This document shows, piece after piece, positions 50,317 through 58,892 of a stretch of 64,000 bases of DNA (within the stretch, counting starts at the first letter, position 1; the number at the start of each line of letters is the position of its first letter). Location: contig JAUEPE010000007.1 in NCBI GenBank assembly GCA_030403585.1, forward strand, positions 62,001 through 126,000, in the 5' to 3' direction. The stretch is from Frankia sp. RB7 (GTDB lineage Bacteria; Pseudomonadota; Alphaproteobacteria; Rhizobiales; Xanthobacteraceae). Below the pieces are notes generated by a model. The model made no database searches and was not told the origin of the DNA. It was given only the letters and a program-made list of their open reading frames with translations. Position numbers and translations under genes: made by a program.

Positions 50317-52467
50317 CTAGAGCGGCGCCACCCTCACCTCTTCGGCAGAGATTGATCCGCTGTCGACCACCAGCGCGACCGCGCCGCCGGTCAACGGCAG
50401 CTCGCCGGTGTCCTGCACGCTGAACAGCTTCCTGCCGTCGACATGGGCTTCGATCTCGCCGCCGACCACGCGCAGCTCCAGCTTGTATTTGCGGTCGAGC
50501 TCCCAGGCGAAGCGTTCGCTCGCGAGCACGATTTCGTCATGCACGCGTTTGACCAGGCGCACGCGGCCGCCCTCGGCGCGATCGAACATCAGCGCATAAT
50601 AGCGCTCGCGCCCCTGCACACGCGCGGCGAGGCCCCATGCGTTTGCCAGCAGCGGCGTGATCCCCGAGGTCACCCGATAGTCCTTCCAGTCGCGCGAGCC
50701 CTGCGCGATGAAGCCGAGGCCATCGCCATTGGTGACGCGCAGGCCCTCCCAGCGGGTCTGGAACTGGCTGACATTATTGACCCACGCGTGCTTCCACATC
50801 GTGCTGACATTATTGTCCGGACGCTTCAGCACGGTGTCGGCCGCACCGACCCAGCTCAGGTAGTCCAGATAGATCGTGCCGTCGACGCCGAGCGGATCGC
50901 GCGTCTCGACCTCGACGCCGATTTCGAAGATCGGATAGGCGTTCGTCTCCGGCACCTGCCATTTCAGCAGGGCCTCGCAGCCGCCGGTGAGCTCCAGCGC
51001 ATCGCCATAGATCTTCACCAGCTCGTCGTGCTCATCGTAGACGCTGGCGAACAGGCACACTGCGACCGGACCACTGTCGGTCTCGGATTCCAGCCGGCAC
51101 TCGACGCGCTGTCCCGAATACAGCGTCGGGCACGACACCAGCTGATAGGTCGGCATCGTAAACACCTCCTTGTCGAAGAAGGTGGGGCTGGCAATGCGCG
51201 CCACGCGGCCGGGCGCCAGGCGGCGGAAGTCGATCGCGAGGCTACGTTCGCCATTGCGGCTATGGCCGGCGACGTTGCTGAGCTCGACCTCGTGCAGCCG
51301 CGCCGGCGAGCCGCCCTTGACGTGGAAACCTTGCAAGCTGCCCGGAAAATTGAAATTGAAACGCGCGCCATCCTTGGCCACCGCAAGCGCCGGCGACCCC
51401 GCCAGCGCAAGCCCCGCCGCGACCAGCGACTGCGTCTCGATCACCGCGTCGGTGATCGCAGCGCCGCCGTCGGCCGTCGAGATATACATGCGGTCGGCGA
51501 TCGGTGTGCGGAAATCCGGCCCAGCGTCGAGGCCGGCCAAACCAGTACGTATGCCGAACAGACAACCGACATTGCCGGCGTTGCAATCGGTGTCCCAGCC
51601 GGCCGTATTGGCGATGCGCATCGTGTCCTGAAAACTGTTCTGGCCGTAGAGCGTCGCCAGGATGATCAACGCGTGGTTGGGCACGACGTGGCAATTGCCG
51701 TGAAATTTGTCGTAGCCGTAACGCCCGGCGATCAACGCGCGGGTGCGCTCCCAATCATTGCCGTTGTCGCCGGCGTGCCAATCGCGGACGTCATTGACCA
51801 CGCGCCGGATCAGCGCGTCCTTCGGCACGAAGCCGAGGCCGACATCGATCAGCTTCTGCACGTCGCGCTCGACAAAGGCCTGTGCCTCCATCGCGGCGAG
51901 CAGCTTTGCAGCATGAACGGATTCACCGTCATGGCTGACGCGGCCGGCCTGATCGGCGAGATAGGCGGCCTGATCGGGATTGCCGGGGCTTACCATCGCC
52001 CAGCCGTCGATGAAGATCTGCGCGCCGATCTGTTCGGCCACGGTCGCGCCGTTCAGCTCGATCGAGCCGCTCTGCGGCGCCGGGATGCCGGCCTTCAGGC
52101 GGAGATAGGCGGTGTGCTCGGTGGAATTGCCGATGCCGCCCCACCACAGCACGGCGCGCTCCTCGACGATATAGTTCAGCCAGGCCTGACCGACCTGCTT
52201 TGCCGTCAGGCGCTTCGGATAGCCATTGTCGGCGAGCGCGCGCGGAAAGGCGAAAGTGCCGGAGACGTCGTCGTCGGTGACGACGAGATGATGCGAGCGG
52301 AGCGCCACGTCACGACGCTCGTTGACATAGTAATTGATCGGCCCGAGCTCCTTCATGATGCGCTCATAGGTCCAGCCCTCGAAAGGCCGGCCGAGATAGA
52401 CGCCGATGAGCTTGCCGAGCACGCCGGCATAGACGCGCTCCGCGTAGTCAAGAGGAATTGCCGTCAC
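50317..52467 (-). CDS. ADP-ribosylglycohydrolase family protein with C-terminal beta-rich extension
   Basis: 716 residues. Residues 1-350 match the ADP-ribosylglycohydrolase fold: RVYAGVLGKLIGVYLGRPFE, the metal-binding VTDDDVSGTF (Asp65-67) and GWDTDCNAGNVGCLFG (Asp292, Asp294). The last 350 residues look like two beta-sandwich domains, the last resembling laminin-G/glycan-binding folds (DRKYKLELRVVGGEIEAHVD, GRKLFSVQDTG). No signal peptide. GTG start with GGGAG. It sits with a LacI regulator and a sugar ABC importer, so the substrate is probably an N- or O-ribosyl-type or other glycoside, not protein ADP-ribose; this is inference. Confidence 0.85.
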   Translation of the reverse strand: MTAIPLDYAERVYAGVLGKLIGVYLGRPFEGWTYERIMKELGPINYYVNERRDVALRSHHLVVTDDDVSGTFAFPRALADNGYPKRLTAKQVGQAWLNYIVEERAVLWWGGIGNSTEHTAYLRLKAGIPAPQSGSIELNGATVAEQIGAQIFIDGWAMVSPGNPDQAAYLADQAGRVSHDGESVHAAKLLAAMEAQAFVERDVQKLIDVGLGFVPKDALIRRVVNDVRDWHAGDNGNDWERTRALIAGRYGYDKFHGNCHVVPNHALIILATLYGQNSFQDTMRIANTAGWDTDCNAGNVGCLFGIRTGLAGLDAGPDFRTPIADRMYISTADGGAAITDAVIETQSLVAAGLALAGSPALAVAKDGARFNFNFPGSLQGFHVKGGSPARLHEVELSNVAGHSRNGERSLAIDFRRLAPGRVARIASPTFFDKEVFTMPTYQLVSCPTLYSGQRVECRLESETDSGPVAVCLFASVYDEHDELVKIYGDALELTGGCEALLKWQVPETNAYPIFEIGVEVETRDPLGVDGTIYLDYLSWVGAADTVLKRPDNNVSTMWKHAWVNNVSQFQTRWEGLRVTNGDGLGFIAQGSRDWKDYRVTSGITPLLANAWGLAARVQGRERYYALMFDRAEGGRVRLVKRVHDEIVLASERFAWELDRKYKLELRVVGGEIEAHVDGRKLFSVQDTGELPLTGGAVALVVDSGSISAEEVRVAPL

Positions 52468-52500
52468 CTGTTCACTCCCACGTTCAATCGCTTCGCCAGG

Positions 52501-53556
52501 TCAGACCGACGAGCGTTTCATGATCTCGAATTTCAGCTCACGGCTCTTGCCGGGCGATCCGAGCCCGCCCGGCTGCAGCCGCCTCACCAGCGTTTCCGCC
52601 GCGAGCGCACCGAGGTCGAACTCCGGCTGCCGCACCGTGGTGAGGCCAAGCAGCTTTGCGACCGGAATGTCGTCGAAGCCGGCAATCGCGATATCGCCGG
52701 GAATCGAAAGCCCGGCATTGCGCGCCGCCTCCATCGCGCCGAGCGCCAGCACGTCGCTGGCGCCGAACACGGCGGTCGGCCGCTCGCCCCTGCGTTCGAG
52801 CAGCCGATTCATCGCCCGCGCGCCGGATTCTTCCGAATAGGCGCTGTCGGTAACGAAATCGGGCGATAGCCCGGCTTCCCGCATCACCGCACTGTAACCT
52901 TGCGCGCGGCGCTGGCTCGGGCCGAACTCGGCCTGGATCATGGCGATGCGGCGATGCCCGCGCGCGATCAGCAGCCGCGTCATCTCGGCGGCGGCTTCCG
53001 CATTGTCGATATAGACGCTGTCGATCGCGAGCGGCCCGTCCGGCTTGTGCCGGCTTTCCAGCCGCACCAGCGGAATGCCTTTCCGCGCGAGCACGGCCAG
53101 TTGCGGCACGCGCAGATGAAAGAACGTCGCGACGACGCCGTCGGCGCGCCCCTGCAGCAGCCAGTCGATCGCGCGGGCCTCGCGCTCCGGACGACCGTCG
53201 GTGTCGAAGATCAGCACGTCGTAACCGGCGGGCGCTGCGACCGCCTGCAAGCCGCGGACGAGCCCCGGATAGAACGGGTTGGTGATATCTGGGATGACGC
53301 AGGCAAACGTCATGGTGCGCGCGCTACGCAGCATCCGCGCCGGATGGTTCGGCCGATAGCCGAGCCCTTCCGCGACCTCGATGATCCGCGTCCGCGTCGC
53401 CGACGGCACGGACGGCGTCTCCGTCTTGTTCAGGACGAGCGACACCGCGGCCTGCGAAACCCCGGCTGCGAGTGCAATGTCCTTCTGCGTGGGGCGGGCC
53501 GGCGCCGCTTTGTCGCGCCCCTTCCCCCGCTTCGTCCTCGTTGTTGACGTCGTCAT
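52501..53556 (-). CDS. LacI family transcriptional regulator
   Basis: 351 residues. The HTH begins near residue 23: PTQKDIALAAGVSQAAVSLV, LNKTETPSVPSATRTRIIEV, then YRPNHPARMLRS as hinge. The periplasmic-binding-like effector domain follows (PDITNPFYPGLVRGLQAVAA; GFDDIPVAKLLGLTTVRQPE). A 22-residue basic tail precedes the HTH. No clear ribosome site. It is divergent from the sugar-binding-protein gene and upstream of the glycohydrolase-like gene, 33 bp away, and probably represses both through the palindrome at 53562. Confidence 0.93.
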   Translation of the reverse strand: MTTSTTRTKRGKGRDKAAPARPTQKDIALAAGVSQAAVSLVLNKTETPSVPSATRTRIIEVAEGLGYRPNHPARMLRSARTMTFACVIPDITNPFYPGLVRGLQAVAAPAGYDVLIFDTDGRPEREARAIDWLLQGRADGVVATFFHLRVPQLAVLARKGIPLVRLESRHKPDGPLAIDSVYIDNAEAAAEMTRLLIARGHRRIAMIQAEFGPSQRRAQGYSAVMREAGLSPDFVTDSAYSEESGARAMNRLLERRGERPTAVFGASDVLALGAMEAARNAGLSIPGDIAIAGFDDIPVAKLLGLTTVRQPEFDLGALAAETLVRRLQPGGLGSPGKSRELKFEIMKRSSV

Positions 53557-53561
53557 TTCGC

Positions 53562-53581
53562 TTAGTTATACGTATTACTAA
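53562..53581. promoter_or_regulatory. LacI-type palindromic operator
   Basis: TTAGTTATACGTATTACTAA is a 20-bp inverted repeat with one mismatched pair, centred on the CG at 53571-53572, as in LacI-family sites. It starts 5 bp from the lacI start codon and 51 bp before the binding-protein start, so one bound repressor could control both directions. Confidence 0.7.
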
Positions 53582-53632
53582 AGCAAAATCAACAATTGCT
53601 ATTTGTGCCCGAGGAAACCGAGGTTCATCGCC

Positions 53633-54973
53633 ATGACCATGACCCGACGCCAGCTTGTCGCCGCCATTCCTGCCGCAGCCCTTGCAGCCAATCTGCCGCG
53701 CGGCGCCCGCGCCGAGGACGCGCGCAAGGTCGTGACCTTCTGGTTCGGTCAGGCAAATTCGGACGGCCAGGCCGCGCTGCGCAACGATCTGGTCGAGGCC
53801 TTCAATGCGTCGCAGGACAAATATCTGCTGCAGATGGAAGTGAAGGGCGCGGCGGTCAACAATTTGCTGAAGGTCGCCCTCGTCGCCGGCAACGGCCCTG
53901 ACATCGTGCAGACCGCAGGGCCCGCCTATCTCACCGCGATCGCCAATGCCGGCCAGGTGCTGCCGCTCGACGATTTCGCCGAGAAGTACAAGTGGAAGGA
54001 CCGCTTCCTCGCGCCGCTGCTCAACACCAGCGTCTATGGCGGCAAGCTTTACGCGCTGCCGCGCGACTACGAGTCCATGCACCTCTTCTACAACAAGGAG
54101 CTGTTCAAGCAGAACGGCTGGAAGCTGCCGACCAACCGGCAGGAGATGGAAGAGGTCGCCGACGCTGCGCTCGCCAAGGGCATCATCCCCTTCGGCGCCG
54201 GCAATGCCGACTGGAAGGGCGTCAACGAATGGTTGATGACGGTGTTCTTCAACAACGTCGCCGGCCCCGACAACGTCCGCAAGGCGCTCGCGGGTGAGCT
54301 GCCGTGGACGGCGCCGCCCTTTGTCGAGGCCGTCGAGCTGTCAAAGGCCTGGTACAACAAGGGCTATTTCGGCAAGAATTACTTCTCGCTGACGATCGAG
54401 CAGAGCTTTCTCCAGGTCGTCAACGGCAAGGCGGCGATGGCGCTGAACGGCACCTGGTCGTTCGGCACGAAGTCCTACGGCATGTCGAAGCCCGACACGG
54501 TGATGGACGTGATGCCGACGCCGAGCCTCGGCACGGCCTTCACGGGACCGCTGGTGCATCTTGCCTGCGGCGCGACGCTGTCGATCGCCAAGACCTCACA
54601 GAACGCCGAAGGCGCCGCCGCCGTGTTCGAGTTCATGCTAACGCGCAAATTCTACGAGACCATGAACCGCGACTGGCCCGGCAAATGGGCGCTGCCGGTC
54701 AAGGATCTTCCGCCGGAGATGCTGAGCGGCATCGGCTATCCCCTGTTCGAGAAGACCATCTCAAACCTGCACGAGGCCTTCAGCAAGGGGCAATACGGCT
54801 TCACCACCTGGACGTTCTGGCCCGGCGCCACCAATTCCTATCTGATCGAGGGCATCGAGCAGGTCTGGCTCAACAAGATCACGCCGGACGCCTACCTCAC
54901 CCGGATGCAGACGCTGTTCAGCCAGGAAGCCAAGGAAGGCAAGGTGCCGCCGCTGCCGCCGCGGACGGCCTGA
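53633..54973 (+). CDS. sugar ABC transporter substrate-binding protein
   Basis: 446 residues from ATG 53633, with a Tat-like signal MTMTRRQLVAAIPAAALAAN ending in ARA. The mature part has the family 1 extracellular solute-binding fold: VVTFWFGQANSDGQAALRND; GNGPDIVQTAGPAYLTAIAN; ALPRDYESMHLFYNKELFKQ; AAMALNGTWSFG. Binds a sugar or glycoside in the periplasm. First gene of the rightward operon with two permeases. Confidence 0.93.
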   Translation: MTMTRRQLVAAIPAAALAANLPRGARAEDARKVVTFWFGQANSDGQAALRNDLVEAFNASQDKYLLQMEVKGAAVNNLLKVALVAGNGPDIVQTAGPAYLTAIANAGQVLPLDDFAEKYKWKDRFLAPLLNTSVYGGKLYALPRDYESMHLFYNKELFKQNGWKLPTNRQEMEEVADAALAKGIIPFGAGNADWKGVNEWLMTVFFNNVAGPDNVRKALAGELPWTAPPFVEAVELSKAWYNKGYFGKNYFSLTIEQSFLQVVNGKAAMALNGTWSFGTKSYGMSKPDTVMDVMPTPSLGTAFTGPLVHLACGATLSIAKTSQNAEGAAAVFEFMLTRKFYETMNRDWPGKWALPVKDLPPEMLSGIGYPLFEKTISNLHEAFSKGQYGFTTWTFWPGATNSYLIEGIEQVWLNKITPDAYLTRMQTLFSQEAKEGKVPPLPPRTA

Positions 54974-54980
54974 CTTCCAG

Positions 54981-55829
54981 ATGTGGCTGTTCGCGCTTCC
55001 GGCGCTGCTGATCAATATCTGCATCATCCTGGTGCCCGCCGTGCTGACATTCACGGCGGCGTTCTTCATGTGGGACGGTGTCGGCACGCCGGCGTGGGCG
55101 GGACTGGCCAATTTCCAGAACATGGCCGCCGATCCCGTGTTTTGGTCGGCTCTCACCAACAACTTCATCTGGACCGCGATCTTCCTCACCGTGCCTGTCT
55201 GCCTTGCGCTGGTGATGGCTGCCGCACTGTTGATGGCGCCGAAGGCGCGCATCGTGGTGCAGTCCATCATCTTCCTGCCGCGCATCATCGCCGTCGCGGT
55301 CACAGGACGCATCTTCCAGGGCATGATCTTCAGTCCCGTGACCGGCGTGGTCGCCTGGCTGAACGAGCACGGCTTTTCGATTTCCGATCCCCTTGCCGAC
55401 CCTGATCGGTCGCTCTATGCGGTCGCGGCCGTCGACATCTGGCACTGGTGGGGCTTTCTTGCCGTGGTTTTCCTGTCGGCGATGCGGCAGATCAGCGTCG
55501 ACCAGATCGAGGCGGCGCGACTCGACGGCGCCGGCTTCCTGGCGCTGTTTCGATACGTGCTGATTCCAGGCATCCGCCCGACGCTGATTCTCATGCTGAT
55601 CCTGACCGTGATCTGGTCGTTCCAGGTGTTCGAGTTCATCTTCATCGTCACCCGCGGCGGCCCGGCCTATGGCAGCGAAGTGCTGGCGACCTTCGCCTAT
55701 CGTCACGCCTTCTTCGAGGGCGACGTCGGCCAGGCAGCAGCCGCCGCCTGTGTCATGAGCTTGTTCGGCCTCTGCGCCACCGCCGTCTATCTCTGGCTCC
55801 AGATCACCGACGACGCGCAATCGACATGA
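54981..55829 (+). CDS. sugar ABC transporter permease (MalF type)
   Basis: 282 residues with about six membrane helices, beginning MWLFALPALLINICIILVPA. EAA loop: IEAARLDGAGFLALFRYVLI. No strong ribosome site is seen at ATG 54981, 7 bp after the binding-protein stop, so translation is likely coupled. It overlaps the next permease by 4 bases. Confidence 0.92.
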   Translation: MWLFALPALLINICIILVPAVLTFTAAFFMWDGVGTPAWAGLANFQNMAADPVFWSALTNNFIWTAIFLTVPVCLALVMAAALLMAPKARIVVQSIIFLPRIIAVAVTGRIFQGMIFSPVTGVVAWLNEHGFSISDPLADPDRSLYAVAAVDIWHWWGFLAVVFLSAMRQISVDQIEAARLDGAGFLALFRYVLIPGIRPTLILMLILTVIWSFQVFEFIFIVTRGGPAYGSEVLATFAYRHAFFEGDVGQAAAAACVMSLFGLCATAVYLWLQITDDAQST

Positions 55830-56653
55830 TCGCAGATCGCTGGAGCAGAACATTCAGCCTCGGGCTGATCGGCGTCGCATCGTTCAGCTCGCTGCTGCCG
55901 ATCGTGCTCGCCGTGATGAACGCGCTGAAGACGACAGTCGAGATCGGCAGCAACCCGCTGGCGCTGCCGACCCAGTTGCACTGGGAGAATTTCTCGTCGG
56001 CCTGGCGCAACGCCCAGCTCGGCCCGAGCCTGCTGCACAGCGCCGAGGTCGCGACCCTCACCATTCTGATGGTCTGTATCACTGCGACGCCCTGCGCCTA
56101 TGTGCTGGCCCGGCAGAAGGGCAAGTTTTGGCGTTTCATCACCTTCTACTTCATGGGCACAATCACCGTGCCCGTGCAGCTCTATCTCTACCCGCTCTAT
56201 TTCATCTTCGCCAAGCTTGGGCTGGTCAACTCGATCCCCGCGGTGGCGCTGATCTACACCGCGATGTTCTCGCCGTTCGCGATTTTCCTTCTGCGCACCT
56301 ATGCGCTCGCAATCCCCGTCGCGCTGGAGGAAGCAGCCCAGGTCGACGGCGCCAAGCCGTGGCAGACGTTCTGGTACGTGATCCTGCCGATGATGCGGCC
56401 GGGACTGCTCACGGTCGCGATCATCGTCGGGCTGAATGCCTGGAACGAGTTCGTCATCGCCGTGACGTTCCTGCAGAACGACAGCAACGTCACTGCGATT
56501 GTGCGGTTCTACAATCTCACGGGACAATATTCGACCGACTGGGGCGAGATGCTGGCGGCGGCCGTGACGATCGTGCTGCCGATCGTCGTTATCTTCGTGC
56601 TGCTGCAGCGCCAATTCATCGACGGCATGACCTCAGGCGCGGTGAAGTCTTAA
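55826..56653 (+). CDS. sugar ABC transporter permease (MalG type)
   Basis: 275 residues from ATG 55826 in an ATGA overlap. EAA loop: LEEAAQVDGAKPWQTFWYVI, then LPMMRPGL. C-terminal VLLQRQFIDGMTSGAVK is the standard MalG-type ending. No ATPase gene follows; the next gene is a convergent SDR 7 bp away. Confidence 0.93.
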   Translation: MIADRWSRTFSLGLIGVASFSSLLPIVLAVMNALKTTVEIGSNPLALPTQLHWENFSSAWRNAQLGPSLLHSAEVATLTILMVCITATPCAYVLARQKGKFWRFITFYFMGTITVPVQLYLYPLYFIFAKLGLVNSIPAVALIYTAMFSPFAIFLLRTYALAIPVALEEAAQVDGAKPWQTFWYVILPMMRPGLLTVAIIVGLNAWNEFVIAVTFLQNDSNVTAIVRFYNLTGQYSTDWGEMLAAAVTIVLPIVVIFVLLQRQFIDGMTSGAVKS

Positions 56654-56660
56654 CGCCGCG

Positions 56661-57440
56661 CTACTTATCCTTCACCGGCACCGTGTAGTTCAGGATCAAT
56701 CGCCCGCCATCGGGATAGATCGTCTGCCCGGTGATGTAGGACGCATCGTCGCTGGCGAGGAACGCGACGACGGAGGCGACCTCGCTCGGCTCGCCACCGC
56801 GACCGGCCGGCGTGCGTGACATCACGGTCTTGCGGGCATCATCGGAGGTGTAGATCGACGACGCCACCATGTCGGTCAAAATCGTGCCGGGCCCGACCGC
56901 CACGACGCGGATATTGTGCGGGGCCAGCGCGACAGCTGCCACAGAGGTGAGCTGCTTCATGCCACCCTTGGACATCGCGTAGGTCGCAAGCGCCGGGATC
57001 GCCAGCAGCGCGTTCACCGAGGACATGTTGATGATGACCCCGCCGCCACCTTGGGCGATCATCTGCTTCGCCGCAGCCTGCACGCCGAAGAACGCGCCTT
57101 TCAGGTTGATGCCGATGATTTCGTCGAACTCCTCTTCGGAGATCTCCAGGATGTCCCGGTTGCGCGCGACGCCGGCATTGTTGACCATGATGTCGAGTCG
57201 GCCGAACTCCTTCGCAGCGGTCGCGACGAGCTGATCGACGTCGGCGCGCCTGGCGACATTGCCGACCACGGTGCGCAAGGCATCCGGCCGCCCGAGTTCG
57301 GCGGCCGTTGCGGCCAGACCATCAGCATCGACATCCGAGATCACGACCTTGACGCCGTCATCGAGGAATCGCTTTGCGCAGGCCTTGCCAATGCCGCGTG
57401 CCGAGCCGGTGATGGCGGCGACCTTGCCGGATAGTTTCAT
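56661..57440 (-). CDS. short-chain dehydrogenase/reductase
   Basis: 259 residues from ATG 57440 (GGAG eight bases upstream). Cofactor motif TGSARGIG near residue 12, NNAGVA near 87, catalytic Ser in NMSSVNA and TYAMSKGGM with Tyr and Lys, and the C-terminal GGRLILNYTV. Classical NAD(P)-dependent alcohol/ketone oxidoreductase; substrate unknown. It follows the TPP decarboxylase genes by 58 bp and may be cotranscribed with them. Confidence 0.92.
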   Translation of the reverse strand: MKLSGKVAAITGSARGIGKACAKRFLDDGVKVVISDVDADGLAATAAELGRPDALRTVVGNVARRADVDQLVATAAKEFGRLDIMVNNAGVARNRDILEISEEEFDEIIGINLKGAFFGVQAAAKQMIAQGGGGVIINMSSVNALLAIPALATYAMSKGGMKQLTSVAAVALAPHNIRVVAVGPGTILTDMVASSIYTSDDARKTVMSRTPAGRGGEPSEVASVVAFLASDDASYITGQTIYPDGGRLILNYTVPVKDK

Positions 57441-57498
57441 GGGTCTCACTCCAGGATAGCTGCGTAACGCAGCGAGCTATCCCGGAGAGGACTCCAGT

Positions 57499-58089
57499 TC
57501 AAGCCGCCGCGAAGCCGAGATGAGCACGGAACCGGTTCTTGATAAAGACGGCATCGCGCGAGGGCAGCGAGCGCGGCGGATTTTCGGCCCTTACCTTGAT
57601 GACAAAAAGCCGCGGACCATTGGCCGGCTCGGCAATTTGCGTGGCGAGGCTTTGCACCTCCTCGAGCGTCCGCAACGTCGCGGTTGCGGCAAAGCCGCAG
57701 GCCGTGGCGATCGCCGTGAGATCGACGCCGCGCCCGGTGTGGCTCGCCTGCATTCCGGTCTCGCCAAAATGCTGGTTGTCGATCACGACGATGTCGAGAT
57801 TGCGCGGGCGCGCGACGCCGATGGTGGCGATGCCGCCGAGGCCCATGAGCTGTTCGCCGTCGCCGGTCAAGGCGAGGACGCGCTTGCCCGGCTGGGCCTG
57901 CGCTAATCCAAGCGCGATGAGCGCGGCGCCGCCCATGGCACCCCAGAGATAGAAATTGCCGTCATGGTCGCCGACGGAATGCAGGTCGTAGGTTGGAGAA
58001 CCGAGGCCGGAAACGACCAGCGTGTCCTTGCGGTTCTTCAGGAGTGCCGCGACGGCGGCGCGGCGATCGAGCTCGGAGGGAACGGACAT
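57499..58089 (-). CDS. TPP-dependent decarboxylase beta subunit (sulfo-/phosphonopyruvate type)
   Basis: 196 residues. TPP/Mg-binding motif TGDGEQLMGLGGIATIGVAR with Asp77 and Asn105 in VIDNQHFGETG. With the alpha subunit it forms the two-chain decarboxylase layout of ComDE-type enzymes, which decarboxylate sulfopyruvate or phosphonopyruvate-like 2-oxo acids to aldehydes. Start ATG 58089 is used; GTG 58098 overlaps the alpha-subunit stop as GTGA and is equally likely. Confidence 0.85.
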   Translation of the reverse strand: MSVPSELDRRAAVAALLKNRKDTLVVSGLGSPTYDLHSVGDHDGNFYLWGAMGGAALIALGLAQAQPGKRVLALTGDGEQLMGLGGIATIGVARPRNLDIVVIDNQHFGETGMQASHTGRGVDLTAIATACGFAATATLRTLEEVQSLATQIAEPANGPRLFVIKVRAENPPRSLPSRDAVFIKNRFRAHLGFAAA

Positions 58090-58094
58090 CGATA

Positions 58095-58637
58095 TCACCA
58101 CTTCTTCTTGCCGATCAGGCGCTGCCCGATCAGAACCGCGATCTGCTGGTCGGACTCGTAGGCGAGCGACGCCGCAGATTCGACCGTCTCGACCAGATCC
58201 TCCGCCGTCTCGGCCCGCATCACCTTCAGGCCGATCGCCTCCAGCGAGGGCTGCGTCGCCCGGCTCATCGGCACCTGCCAAGGGTTGAACTCGGCCCATT
58301 CGCCGCGCATCGTCACCAGCATCAGCAGCGGAAAGCGGCCGATCGCCGACAGCGACAGCATGTTGATGCAATTGCCGACGCCGCTCGACTGCATCAGCAG
58401 CACGCTGCGCTGGCCGCCAAGCCAGGCGCCCGCGGCGATCGCAATGCCCTCCTCTTCGGTCGTCAGCACGTTGGTGGTGACATCGCGATCGGCCGAGAAC
58501 ATCCGGATCAGCTGGCTGTGGCCGGCATCGGGCACATACGACATCTGCCGGACGTCGGCGGCCTTGAGGATGCGATAGAGCTCGGACGGCCAGTCGTCGC
58601 GGCTGCGCGCTTCGGAATTGGGCTTTGGGCTATGCAC
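58095..58637 (-). CDS. TPP-dependent decarboxylase alpha subunit (sulfo-/phosphonopyruvate type)
   Basis: 180 residues. VLTTEEEGIAIAAGAWLGGQ carries the glutamate (Glu61-63) that activates the TPP ring; SSGVGNCINMLSLSAIGRFP, then LLMLVTMRGEW is typical of the pyrimidine-binding domain. It is followed directly by the beta subunit. The true substrate is not evident: no sulfolactate or phosphonate gene is adjacent. Confidence 0.85.
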   Translation of the reverse strand: MHSPKPNSEARSRDDWPSELYRILKAADVRQMSYVPDAGHSQLIRMFSADRDVTTNVLTTEEEGIAIAAGAWLGGQRSVLLMQSSGVGNCINMLSLSAIGRFPLLMLVTMRGEWAEFNPWQVPMSRATQPSLEAIGLKVMRAETAEDLVETVESAASLAYESDQQIAVLIGQRLIGKKKW

Positions 58638-58764
58638 CGCGTGTCTCCGTGAATGTCGAGCGGCACGCTAGCGATGTTCGCACGCGAAAGCTCTGACCGT
58701 CTGGCATGAGCAGGTATTGAAGGATTGTATAGCTGGTGTTGGCGGCAGCGGCGGTGCCTCTGCT

Positions 58765-58884
58765 CCCTCGCCCCGCTTGCGGGGTGAGGGGGAGTCTCTA
58801 CGGGGACGGTGACAGTTGGACTCGCGGAGAGTTCCCCTCACCCGATCGCTTCGCGATCGACCTCTCCCCGCAAGCGGGGCGAGG
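58765..58884. repeat. REP-like palindromic element, sibling of 50157-50299
   Basis: Left hairpin CCCTCG-CCCCGC-TT-GCGGGG-TGAGGG (58765-58790), middle CGATCGC-TTC-GCGATCG (58843-58859), right CCTCTCCCCGC-AA-GCGGGGCGAGG (58861-58884). Same order, loops and spacing as the other copy but with different paired bases. It sits 8 bases past the gntR stop and upstream of the decarboxylase alpha gene. Confidence 0.7.
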
Positions 58885-58892
58885 TGACGTCC

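Noticed and set aside
50317..52467. DraG-type regulator of nitrogenase or an antitoxin against an ADP-ribosylating toxin
   Set aside because: There is no nif, dra or toxin gene nearby, and the sugar importer with LacI regulator gives a simpler catabolic context.
50443..52869. 808-codon open frame opposite the ADP-ribosylglycohydrolase-like gene
   Set aside because: It covers two real genes on the other strand and has no recognisable motif.
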